A model generated the notes under the pieces. It saw nothing but the letters and a program-made list of their open reading frames with translations, made no database searches and was not told the origin of the DNA. Shown in pieces: positions 35,645 through 43,654 of a DNA stretch of 64,000 bases. The stretch is from NCBI GenBank assembly GCA_031200235.1, contig CP133595.1, forward strand, positions 1,178,001 to 1,242,000. The letters are read 5' to 3'. Source of the DNA: Cuniculiplasma divulgatum. Lineage in GTDB: Archaea; Thermoplasmatota; Thermoplasmata; Thermoplasmatales; Thermoplasmataceae. Every line of letters begins with the position of its first letter. Positions within the stretch are counted from its first letter, which is position 1. A program made the translations under genes and the position numbers.

Positions 35645-36391
35645 GATACAACCTTCCCCTGCCAAGATAAGGCAGTGTGCTCCAATCAATGCATATCCCA
35701 GTATTTAATCTTGACACCTCATTCATAGGTTTTCCCAGCGAAGAATGCTCATCTGAAATTTTTCAAAGGGAATCACTTCAAAGGCAAGAAATCTCGAATT
35801 CGTCCCGCCAGGGAAATCTAACATCACTTAATATGAAATATGCTGAAAACTATTACGGATGTGGATTATGGCTGAATTATTCTTTGTCGTCCTTTGCAAT
35901 TCAGTCAAAACAAAACCGCCGGAAGCTTGAAAGATTTATGGCAAGTCCGAATGCGTGTCATACAAAATTGCGAAAAAGCTCCTAAAGAAACTGTAAGTCA
36001 GAAACGAAATATGACCTGCATGCAGTGTACGTGGTTTTATTCCATATCGTTTCCACATGCAAATCAAAGAAATGTAAGGCGCTTTTCAAGACCTTGTTCA
36101 GGTGGTGGGATGAGACGGAACCTCTATGTTCATCCTGTAAAGGTACGTTAATCCAGAGAATTACCGGGCTGAAAACGCAATAAGATTAATCTTGGCACAA
36201 GAGAAAATGCTTGAAGGACCTTGATCGCAGAGTAGAGCAGGCGATTTCGCAATGGAATGCTGTGCCATCGAACCGCAGAGAACGAATGGGCAGATTATAT
36301 TCAGAACCGATCCTGGATGATTTCAGATGGATGAAGTCCTGCCAAACTTGTTCCAGTTTAAATATGAGGAGATCATAGGAAAGAGGGTAAA
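35645..36391. other. Intergenic stretch with one possible small zinc-finger ORF
   Basis: No confident gene is present over about 750 bases. The forward frame 36025-36183 (GTG start, 52 codons) codes for a Cys-rich peptide with a CKSKKCKALF segment and a CSSCKG segment, which could form a small zinc-binding fold or be the remnant of one. It has no clear ribosome-binding site. The stretch 36210-36360 also has a protein-like frame (KDLDRRVEQAISQWNAVPS) without a start, suggesting decayed coding sequence. A TATA-like GTTTAAATAT at 36356-36365 probably serves the next gene. Confidence 0.35.
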
Positions 36392-37021
36392 TTGATAGAG
36401 GCAGAGATTCGATTCGTCAGGCCCGTTGAATGGATATCTGAACTAGCTGAGAATCATTCTTCCACTGTAAGGATAAGAGATGTTAGAAATGGACGCGGAG
36501 GTGTGATGGATCTTGTTGATATTTTCCTCCCGGATGGACACGGAAGTTTGCCCACGAAAGGACTTCCGGTAGGTCTGCAAAATGGAAGCGATCGAGTAAA
36601 GATAATAGATCAGAATAGGATAACTGCAATCATAGATGCACATAATTGCCCTGTATGCAGTGCCATTGTGAGATTTGACATTTTTCTCATCGATGCCCGT
36701 TCCCACCCTTCAGGGGATGTTAGTATGGTCTTTCTATCGCCTGACGAACAAACATTATCAGAATTTCTGGGTTGTCTTAATGGTGATGGCATGTCTTACA
36801 TCATAGTGAGAAAGAGTGATATAGACATAAAGCCGCAAATAACTGCCCGTCAGGAGTTTATTCTTAAAACTGCTCTGGAACTTGGCTATTTTGACTATCC
36901 AAAAAGAATTGATCTTAAAGGATTATCAGAACGCCTGGGTATTTCATACACCACGATATCGGAGATTCTCCGCAGGGCTGAAAGGAAAATAATTGGGGAG
37001 TTCTTCTCCAGAGATTCATGA
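36392..37021 (+). CDS. Bat-type HTH transcription regulator 1 (CxxC sensor half)
   Basis: This 209-residue regulator has the bacterio-opsin-activator-type helix-turn-helix at its C-terminus: RQEFILKTALELGYFDYP, then LSERLGISYTTISEILRRAE. The N-terminal half holds a C86-PV-C89 pair inside AHNCPVCSAI. It starts at TTG, with GAAAGAGGG before it and a TATA-like GTTTAAATAT about 30 bases upstream. The same MIEAE start in the paralogue at 41554-42186 supports this choice. It is likely to regulate the adjacent DUF2249-cupin genes or the nitrate reductase operon. The ligand is unknown; the Cys pair could sense metal, redox state or NO. Confidence 0.85.
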   Translation: MIEAEIRFVRPVEWISELAENHSSTVRIRDVRNGRGGVMDLVDIFLPDGHGSLPTKGLPVGLQNGSDRVKIIDQNRITAIIDAHNCPVCSAIVRFDIFLIDARSHPSGDVSMVFLSPDEQTLSEFLGCLNGDGMSYIIVRKSDIDIKPQITARQEFILKTALELGYFDYPKRIDLKGLSERLGISYTTISEILRRAERKIIGEFFSRDS

Positions 37022-37117
37022 TACCCAAGTGGAAGCTGTGCATCATTTTCATAGGAATCTCCTAAATGATGAGGTTCGTCATGGTTTTTCTGAAAAAATG
37101 CAGACACAAAACCGATA

Positions 37118-37148
37118 CCTAAATATTTAGGCATAAATATTATCCTAA
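37118..37148 (+). promoter_or_regulatory. Palindromic operator candidate around the TATA box of the DUF2249-cupin gene
   Basis: A perfect 14-base palindrome CCTAAATATTTAGG (37118-37131) is followed by CATAAATATTAT and another CCTAA half-site (37144-37148). The TATA-like CATAAATAT lies between the second and third half-sites and about 27 bases before the ATG at 37167. A factor bound here would block TBP or TFB. Confidence 0.55.
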
Positions 37149-37166
37149 CCAGAATGCTCAGACTTC

Positions 37167-37793
37167 ATGGGAAAGACTGTAGTAAATGTTGTGGATGTAA
37201 GAAGTGTAGCTGCAAATGAGAGACATGAACTGGTTTTCAAGGAATTCCGGAAGATAGGGGCCGGTGAAACATTAGAGGTTGTCGTGGATCACAGACCGGA
37301 TCATCTCCTTCTTCACATGCAGCATCTCGGCCTGCCTGTAGATGCTTCAAAGTATGAAGCCGTTTTAGATGAAGATGGCCTGTGGCACGCCTACTATGTG
37401 AGGTCTATGGATGCAGAAGCACGTAGTAAATGCATACTGACCGATTATGATGAAAGCAGGGAATTCCTGTCAGATCATTTTTCCGCCGTGCCTGTCTTCA
37501 CCAATGAGAAATATGGGGTTATCATCACATATATAAGGTCAGGCCAGTTCATACCAGTGCATTCTCCAAACACGGCATTAATATTCCAGGTTTTTAAAGG
37601 AGAAGGGGAGGCGACTATGGGTGAGAAAACAGCACAGATAAAGCCCGGAAGTATAATTATTGTTCCGGCAGGTGAAAGGAGGGGCATAAAAGCCAGGACT
37701 GACATGGAGGCCCTGCATATTGTCGTGCCTATGCCAACGGAACAGGATCACGAAGAGGTACAGAGAAAACTGTCACTGGGAGAATATGCCTGA
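37167..37793 (+). CDS. DUF2249-cupin fusion protein
   Basis: This 208-residue soluble protein has two domains. Residues 1-75 resemble DUF2249 (VVDVRSVAANERHELVFKEF, then GETLEVVVDHRPDHLLLHMQ), a TusA-like fold common near nitrate, nitrite and NO-reducing genes. Residues 105-195 form a cupin barrel with a TYIRSGQFIPVHSPNTALIFQV strand region and GSIIIVPAGERRGIKA. One histidine of the first cupin motif is visible; the metal set looks incomplete. Its role is unknown, but the association with DUF2249, hemerythrin and NnrS-like genes points to nitrogen-oxide metabolism. Confidence 0.75.
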   Translation: MGKTVVNVVDVRSVAANERHELVFKEFRKIGAGETLEVVVDHRPDHLLLHMQHLGLPVDASKYEAVLDEDGLWHAYYVRSMDAEARSKCILTDYDESREFLSDHFSAVPVFTNEKYGVIITYIRSGQFIPVHSPNTALIFQVFKGEGEATMGEKTAQIKPGSIIIVPAGERRGIKARTDMEALHIVVPMPTEQDHEEVQRKLSLGEYA

Positions 37794-37809
37794 AACGGGA
37801 CAGACTTAA

Positions 37810-37843
37810 CGGCCACAGACCTCAAATTTATTGAATGTGGCCG
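37810..37843 (+). repeat. Inverted repeat with 8-base arms
   Basis: CGGCCACA (37810-37817) and TGTGGCCG (37836-37843) are perfect reverse complements separated by 18 AT-rich bases. The element lies just after the DUF2249-cupin stop and about 50 bases before the next ATG. It could be an operator of the membrane-protein genes or an RNA hairpin between genes. Confidence 0.5.
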
Positions 37844-37892
37844 GTAAGAGTAATTTTCGCACTGGTTGTCTGGCATGGATGTTTGATCAAAT

Positions 37893-38312
37893 ATGGACAG
37901 AGAATATATTGCAGTGAATACGGTGTATTTCAGTCAGGCCTTCATTTTCCTTCTGGCTGGGTTAATACTTTATCTTTTGAGAGCTGCCATAGGTCTCCTT
38001 ATTGTGGGAGGTAGCATATCAATGCTCTGGCTATTCGGTTTTGTTGTATCAATGATCTTCGGTATAACAAATATAATGATACCATCATACGCAGGCAGGG
38101 TTCCTTTCAACCGCGAGCTGATTAAAGTGGAGATAATACTGCTCGATCTGGGGGTGACTTTCCTCATGGTGGCGCTCAATGTAGCAGCTTTGAGAATCAT
38201 TTTTATCCCCGCAGTATTATTTCTTCTGGTCTCGGTGCTGATTCATACCTACGACATGATATCTGTCGGCAGCAGGGAGAAACTTGGCAAGGTTAATAAA
38301 ACAGAACACTGA
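37893..38312 (+). CDS. Small four-helix membrane protein
   Basis: This 139-residue protein consists of about four hydrophobic segments. The stretch MLWLFGFVVSMIFGITNIM followed by IPSYAGRVPFN is reminiscent of a helix-loop in heme-copper oxidase subunit I-like proteins (an iFG...lPr..Gr pattern). The histidine ligands expected there are not present. Its function is not known. It is placed directly before the NnrS-like gene (14-base gap), so the two are very likely cotranscribed and perhaps form a complex. Confidence 0.7.
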   Translation: MDREYIAVNTVYFSQAFIFLLAGLILYLLRAAIGLLIVGGSISMLWLFGFVVSMIFGITNIMIPSYAGRVPFNRELIKVEIILLDLGVTFLMVALNVAALRIIFIPAVLFLLVSVLIHTYDMISVGSREKLGKVNKTEH

Positions 38313-38326
38313 TGGGCAAATAGGCG

Positions 38327-39523
38327 ATGAGGTTGGCAAATAGAGTCAGTCACATAAACCGTCTGGTATCATTTTCCCTCGCAGTTACGGTTGCGATGCT
38401 CATAATCGGATTTGCGTTAGGTGCCTCAAAACTTGCACAGCAGCATGGATTCACCATTGATACAGTACTTGCAGGGTATATCCATGTGCATCCGGTGATA
38501 ATGGTATTTGGTGTGGTAGGGGGTCTCCTTATCAGCGAAAAGCTTGAAATGATGGGTAAATTCAAGATTCTAGGAGGGATTCCAATATCATATCCCATAG
38601 TAGCTAGCATGATTTCGGGTGTTACCATTCTTTCCGTTACATATTACACAATTTTTCAGGACCTACGTTTCGTAGGAGCAGCGCTTATTGCCACCGCAGG
38701 ACTACTGTTCATGTGGTTCATGATTTCCAGGAGGAATCCTGGCAGCACTGATATAAAGTTCATTATGGGCATCTCGCTGCTGGCTTTGGCGTTAGGTGCC
38801 ATTTCTGTATCGTTCAAGTCAGCGACATCATCGCCATCGGTGGCTCTGTTGATGCTCTCATTCCCTATTCTCTATATTTTTGGCGAGAGAATTGAACTCG
38901 GTTTGATGAGAGGCATCAAACATGGTTACATGCTTTTAATGAAGATATCTGCGGTTTTAATTCCATCGCTACTTTTCATCTCATCCATTCTGCAAGACGA
39001 AATTGAGATTCGACTGTTGTTCGACTTGGCACTGTTGCCAATGTTTTTATTTATTTTCGCTGTCACCATATTTGACCCCGTGTTCAGAATCAGGCATCCA
39101 CGCGGGAAATTGCAGAGATTTATGGGAGCAGGCATACTTTCTTCATATATCTGGATCTGGATTGGCCTTATTCTGTACATAATCCAGGTGAACATATCAC
39201 ATGGTTATATGGACGCAGCAACCCATGCGATCGCGCTGGGATTCATAGGGTCCTTCATAATAGCCCATAGCCCTGTTATTTTCCCCCTTATTCTCAAACT
39301 AAGGGCAGATACCAATAGAGTTACCTTTTCACCCATCATTGCTCTGGATCTAGCGGTTGTGCTGAGAGTGGGAGGAGATTTATCTGCTATGGTGTGGAAA
39401 TTTGGAAATTTCTTATCATACCTGTCAATATACATTCTCATTCTTGCGATATTGCTATTTCTGCTGAACATAATGAGGATTAAAAATGAGCCTGAAGGCG
39501 CGTCTTTAGCACGTCCCTTGTAG
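38327..39523 (+). CDS. NnrS-like polytopic membrane protein
   Basis: This 398-residue protein has about twelve hydrophobic segments. Histidines in LAGYIHVHPVIMVFGVVGG (helix 2) and in THAIALGFIGSFIIAHSPV (helix 9 or so) resemble the conserved histidines of NnrS, a heme- and copper-containing membrane protein linked to nitric oxide tolerance in denitrifiers. The resemblance is by pattern only and could instead reflect another heme-copper-like family. It overlaps no neighbour and ends a three-gene block that begins with DUF2249-cupin. Confidence 0.65.
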   Translation: MRLANRVSHINRLVSFSLAVTVAMLIIGFALGASKLAQQHGFTIDTVLAGYIHVHPVIMVFGVVGGLLISEKLEMMGKFKILGGIPISYPIVASMISGVTILSVTYYTIFQDLRFVGAALIATAGLLFMWFMISRRNPGSTDIKFIMGISLLALALGAISVSFKSATSSPSVALLMLSFPILYIFGERIELGLMRGIKHGYMLLMKISAVLIPSLLFISSILQDEIEIRLLFDLALLPMFLFIFAVTIFDPVFRIRHPRGKLQRFMGAGILSSYIWIWIGLILYIIQVNISHGYMDAATHAIALGFIGSFIIAHSPVIFPLILKLRADTNRVTFSPIIALDLAVVLRVGGDLSAMVWKFGNFLSYLSIYILILAILLFLLNIMRIKNEPEGASLARPL

Positions 39524-40143
39524 TTCAATAGGCTATTTTCAGGTACCTGTAGATCAGGGCCAAATAAATCAAAGGTGAAGGTCATGATATGGCACATACT
39601 GGTTTGTTCATACGGTGGCGGCATTATGGTTGTTTAAATGAGAAGATTTAAGGTGAAGGTTACTGGAGTAAGGAATGCAGGCACACCATATGGGCTCGCA
39701 GAAGTCCCCCGGATATGTCGCTTTAGCATAGGCGAACGGAAAGACCCGTGCATTAGTTGAGGAAAGATATCGTCCTCTTTAATACTCGGCCATCAGACTC
39801 ATAGAATGAAATCAAATCCCTTTCGGTGCTTGTTATGAGATATACTTGTTTTTCCTCCTGCCTGTTATGGTCCTGGAGCGCATTGCAGATCTCACCGGCA
39901 TACTTGGGAGACCTGTTCACTGCGCCTGTATCAATTTCCTTCTGTATGTTGTTCATGAGCATCCACATAGATGCATGTTAGATTTCAAGTTCGTCAAATC
40001 CTGCTGGCATCCTGGGGTGTTCAGTAGGTGCTCCGGGAAAAAATATTCTCTTATTCAACACAGGTGCATACTTGCAAGTCCTTCAATATCCTATCTATAA
40101 GGGCCCATAATCCCTTCAGTTACATTTTTAGTAAGCTTCGTAA
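39524..40143. other. Gene-poor stretch with one small reverse ORF
   Basis: About 600 bases lie without a secure gene. The reverse frame 39753-39968 (71 codons, also startable two or three codons in) gives a charged, protein-like product with YAGEICNALQDHNRQEEKQVYLITSTERDLI. No family was recognised, and there is no obvious ribosome-binding site. The remaining bases hold no repeat or RNA that I can identify. Confidence 0.3.
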
Positions 40144-40884
40144 TCAAATTGTATCATCATTCCACAATACCACATCAGGACCGCTAGGTCTGAGACCAGT
40201 TTCCCTGGTAAGTCTCGTGCAACTCAGGGAGTAGTCAGCCGGATCATGTTCAGTGGCATCTGCTTCAATGCCTGTATAGTCTGCAAAATCTTCCTCATAC
40301 ATGTTGAAGTCACATACGTTGTATACGCCGGATTTGTCCAGCAGTGACATTAGAGCCAAAGAGAGGTCTCTATTCAGCACAAATGCCCTCTTCCTTCCAT
40401 TCTTTGGATGCCACTGCACGGATTTGAGGGCCCACCCGTCAAGTAGATTTGGGGCACAGTGGCCAAGAGGAATGCCAGCCCTGACAATGAGTGCGCTGGA
40501 ATCTGCAAGTTTCTCCGCTGTCAGCATACTCTCGCCAAGTGGTGTGGAGGGGTCTACTTCACAGTCTTCGTCCTTCTCGGAAGGCCATGGTCTGTACACC
40601 AGGTCCGAGGAAACGAGGATGTTCTTGCTCTCTGGGAAGAGATATGATATTAACTTCTGGCCAGCGATAACCAGTTCACCAGTTTGTTTGTCCTCGGGAA
40701 CTGCAGAACCTATTCCTTCCCCATACAGGGCGTTCACCACAGCATCTGCGTGCCTGTTCCTTACCTTCAACAAATCTCCAGCTTTAGGTGACTCGATAAC
40801 CCTGACGCCAGTTTCCATGAGCCTTCCCATGAGATTGAACCCGATGATATTCCTGCTTCCAAGAACTATAACAGACGTGTTAGA
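40144..40884 (-). pseudogene. RmlD/SDR-like reductase with missing start
   Basis: The frame is open for 247 codons, but the first ATG (at 40830) lies after the Rossmann motif VIVLGSRNIIGFNL. A stop codon (TAG at 40885-40887) precedes the open frame, and none of its first 18 codons is a normal start. Downstream, ILVSSDLVYRPW, STPLGESMLTAEK, LIVRAGIPLG and a C-terminal SLSCTRLTRETGL match dTDP-4-dehydrorhamnose reductase-type short-chain dehydrogenases. The usual Tyr of the YxxxK pair is absent in ESMLTAEK. It is either a recent pseudogene or a gene translated from an unusual start; catalysis is doubtful. Confidence 0.6.
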
Positions 40885-41553
40885 CTATCCTCTTATGGAA
40901 AATAAGGGCTTTGTATTTTCTTGAGGCCACGGTGCTATGACAATAACTCTGTAGGGCTTGGAAATAAGAATATCTATGAACATATCTAAAACGCGGAATC
41001 ATAGCAAGTTGGGAGTTCCGTATTTCAAAGCAATACTCAGTCTGATTGTAACTGTGGGCGCCATGACACAACCAACAGTGTTCAAATGCGCAAGCTGTTA
41101 AAATAGCAGGAAATGTAATATTTTTCAAGATGGGACTAGCAACATGATTCTTCCTGTGAATCACCAGGGAATCTGGTCATTTATTAGAAATGCGAGGATG
41201 GAAACAATAATGTTGCATATCCGATGAACAGGGCACTCAGGTTGATGATATGCCCATTGTTCTGGCGCCTGCAAAACAAGGTGAAATGACAGAAAATTGT
41301 GTCCAAAACAGTAAATAGTAGGTCGTGTGGTGTGAAGCAATGGAGGAGGATGATATTACGTTTATTACAGCCTATGAATCCAACTTTTATGTCTGTTATC
41401 TGAATTCTTGACGGCACTTCCATTAAAGGCGGAAATAAGAACAGTGGAGGGAACGGAGGCAATCCGCAGCGTATTCCGGTAATATACGATCTGGAAAATG
41501 CAAGATTGACATAGTTTTTCAAAATGGTATCCAGATGTGCTCTTAAAGTGAAA
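40885..41553. other. Stretch without a recognisable gene
   Basis: Several open frames exist on both strands (for example reverse 41184-41522), but their products are rich in Phe, Leu and Cys in an order unlike real proteins. None has start signals. I see no repeats, tRNA or CRISPR structure here. Confidence 0.5.
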
Positions 41554-42186
41554 TCAATTTTTGCCTTGCTTGAAATATGAAGTTATGATATTCTTCTCAG
41601 CACGCCTCAAGATTTCTGCTAAAGTCACATATGAAACGTTCAATCGTTTTGATAAACCTTCTAGATTTATTTTTTTTGGATATTCAAAGAATCCCAGATC
41701 CAATGCTGTCTTCACAACATACTCTTGCCTGATTGTTATTTCTTTTTTCTTGGTCAAACGCGCCTTTTTAAGTAATCTAAATGCAACATCATCATTTTCA
41801 AGCCTTTCCAAGAATCCTGCTAGAGTAGCCTCATCCGGTGCAAGTAGACGCATGACGATACTTCCAGTTTCAGTCGTATGAGCTTCTGTAAGAAAGAGGT
41901 CCCAGTTCAACATCTTGCTGCAAAGATTGCATTCATCTGCATTTACGATAGCGGTTATGTGGTTGTCATCAATAAAAACTAGGCTTTCATTGTGGTCTCC
42001 AACAAGCCGGTGTATCTCGTCATGAGAGCCCTCAGTGTCACCTGGTGGCACAAAGAAATCCACGAGATCTTTAATACCTTCCTGACTTCTTCGTATATCT
42101 CTGATCTTAATCATCGCGGAATACTTTTTCACCAAGGTCCTAAAAGAGTCCATGGTTTGTTCGAATTCCAATTCAGCTTCAATCAC
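41554..42186 (-). CDS. Bat-type HTH transcription regulator 2 (CxxC sensor half)
   Basis: This 210-residue paralogue of the regulator at 36392-37021 is similar along its whole length. The HTH is RQEYVVKTALDLGFFEYP plus LSKRLNVSYVTLAEILRRAE. The cysteine pair C86-NL-C89 in ADECNLCSKM stands at exactly the same positions as in regulator 1. The start is a GTG giving MIEAE, as in the paralogue. TATA-like reverse-strand sequences lie at 42199-42206 and 42216-42223. It lies about 1.5 kb from the nitrate reductase operon and reads away from it. Its target and signal are unknown. Confidence 0.85.
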   Translation of the reverse strand: MIEAELEFEQTMDSFRTLVKKYSAMIKIRDIRRSQEGIKDLVDFFVPPGDTEGSHDEIHRLVGDHNESLVFIDDNHITAIVNADECNLCSKMLNWDLFLTEAHTTETGSIVMRLLAPDEATLAGFLERLENDDVAFRLLKKARLTKKKEITIRQEYVVKTALDLGFFEYPKKINLEGLSKRLNVSYVTLAEILRRAEKNIITSYFKQGKN

Positions 42187-42369
42187 AAGGGCCGCTGTAA
42201 ATATAAATCTCCATTACTTAAATCTGAGGTAGCTTCGGTCAGCACACCTTTACAATTCTGAACTGATATCTAACTCCCTCATTTTTACATGAAATATTTT
42301 TACAGAAACTGTAATTTTCTGAGCCCAACGTATAAATCTAAATATTGTAATGTTTTGTATACGCATAAC

Positions 42370-42561
42370 ATGGCTGACTATTCTGACTGTGTACTGAAGT
42401 ACGAGAAGAAGGGAACACTTATCCAGAGGAAGAGCGAAGATTTATATCACATGTACATAGCGCACAGCATCTGGAATAGGGAAAAGAAGAGGACACAGCT
42501 CATAATAGATAAGTTCCTTGGCAAGATCACGCCAGATTGTTTTGTTGAACCTAAGGTATAA
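42370..42561 (+). mobile_element. N-terminal fragment of an IS1634/IS4-like transposase
   Basis: The 63-codon frame starting MADYSDCVLKYEKKGTLI continues with a YHMYIAHSIWNREKKRTQ segment and KFLGKITPDCF. This order (KKGT, then a VW..EKKR block, then YLGKIT) is the N-terminal domain of IS1634-type transposases. The catalytic DDE part is missing and a stop follows, so it is a truncated remnant. No terminal inverted repeats were found. An alternative is a small stand-alone protein derived from that domain. Confidence 0.55.
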
Positions 42562-42834
42562 AGGATCTTGACGGCTTACCGTCTGCAAATCTCGGAACAC
42601 GGCCTTCATAACTGGATTTATTCCATACCTTGAGCCATTCGTATCCAACCTTTCTTACAACACACGCATCCTTCGACGCTTCAATAGCACCTATCCAGTG
42701 TAACCATTTTCTAGATCAAATCCTAAAAATTTTGCCTTACAGTTGTCCTTTCATTCTGCCCATTGCTGTGAGATTCCCTCTATTGCTTTAGAAATTAACT
42801 CCTTAGGCGGATCATTCAGTTCAAGTTTTACCAT
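42551..42834 (-). pseudogene. Decayed ORF of unknown family
   Basis: On the reverse strand an ATG at 42834 opens MVKLELNDPPKELISKAIEG, which stops at TGA after 27 codons. In another frame the same strand codes for KWLHWIGAIEASKDACVVRK and VGYEWLKVWNKSSYEGRVPR up to a stop at 42551-42553. The two pieces read like one small protein broken by a stop and a frameshift. I do not recognise the family. It overlaps the end of the transposase fragment by 11 bases. Confidence 0.4.
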
Positions 42835-42928
42835 CAATTTAGACCACTGTTTGTATGATTAAAGTTTAATTGCTTGGTTCTCCACAATTTTCCTGAGTGT
42901 TGTACCCTTGAAGATTATCTGGCGACCA

Positions 42929-43399
42929 TCATGGGCTTGTGCTCTTCTTCTTTGCTTCGTAAGTACCCGGGATGGTCTTGAAGGACACATTCAGCCTATT
43001 CCAGGAGTTTATGGCTATAATGGCCCATGTAAGGACAACTATTTCTTCGTCAGAAAAGAATTTCTGAAGATTCTTGTAAATATCACTATCCTCCCTGATA
43101 TTTGATATAAGGGTGATCCTCTCTGTCCATGCCAGAGCAGCTTTTTCCTTTTCCGTGTACTGCGGGCATTCCCACCATGCGCTCAAGAGTGCAATCCGTT
43201 GGACCGTTTCGCCGTCCAACAGAGCATCTTTGGAGTGCATATCAAGGCACCATCCGCAGCCATTGAGTTGTGAAGCCCGCATCTTAATAAGGTGCAGAAG
43301 CCTGTTGTCTATCCCAGATTTGGAAATTGCCTTTTCCATGGTGTGCAGTGATCTCAGTATTTCCGGAGAAAAGCTGCCATAGTTGAGTCGAGGTTCCAT
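42929..43399 (-). CDS. AhpD-like carboxymuconolactone decarboxylase family protein
   Basis: This 156-residue protein has the AhpD-type motif NGCGWCLDMHSKDA, a CxxC followed by His three residues on. It is typical of peroxidatic or disulfide reductase members of the family. ECPQYTEKEKAALAWTERIT is the usual second conserved block. It should act in the cytoplasm against peroxide or as a thiol oxidoreductase; the partner is unknown. The start is an ATG with AT-rich sequence upstream. It lies divergent to the nitrate reductase operon, about 250 bases away. Confidence 0.85.
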   Translation of the reverse strand: MEPRLNYGSFSPEILRSLHTMEKAISKSGIDNRLLHLIKMRASQLNGCGWCLDMHSKDALLDGETVQRIALLSAWWECPQYTEKEKAALAWTERITLISNIREDSDIYKNLQKFFSDEEIVVLTWAIIAINSWNRLNVSFKTIPGTYEAKKKSTSP

Positions 43400-43439
43400 T
43401 CGGTTAAATTGTGTTTTTTATGAAAATATTTACCTGTAG

Positions 43440-43532
43440 TCACGTGCTACATTTCCAGGAACCTTATAACGAGAATGATTTCGAAATCTCTGAGATACTC
43501 CATCTTCCAAGAGAATATTATTTTCACGTGCT
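43440..43532 (+). repeat. Two TCACGTGCT direct repeats upstream of the nitrate reductase operon
   Basis: The 9-mer TCACGTGCT occurs at 43440-43448 and again at 43524-43532, 84 bases apart. Each contains the palindrome CACGTG. They lie about 100-190 bases upstream of the operon TATA box. They may be binding sites for an activator, or the pair may be chance. Confidence 0.35.
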
Positions 43533-43625
43533 TAAGAAATTTGTCAGCTCTGTGTTTCAGTGGAATAAAGATAAAAAACCAGAAACAGTATTAGTTGCCC
43601 TATAAGCGTATTTTTGCGGGGTAAA

Positions 43626-43633
43626 AACTATAT
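43626..43633 (+). promoter_or_regulatory. TATA box of the nitrate reductase operon
   Basis: AACTATAT lies 22-29 bases before the ATG at 43655, the first gene of the operon, so a leaderless transcript is predicted. Confidence 0.55.
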
Positions 43634-43654
43634 CCCTTCAGGAATTGCATTTAC

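Noticed and set aside
39715-39745. Bases resembling the conserved GGAAAGACCC stretch of 23S rRNA
   Set aside because: Only about a dozen bases match, the flanks do not continue as rRNA, and no neighbouring rRNA segments exist.
41184-41522. Reverse ORF of 112 codons
   Set aside because: Composition (Phe, Cys, Leu runs and PPFPPLFLFPP) is unlike a real protein, and there are no start signals.
43411-43605. Forward ORF of 64 codons before the nar promoter
   Set aside because: GTG or ATG start without RBS or TATA, no recognisable family, and it would occupy the region with the paired TCACGTGCT elements.
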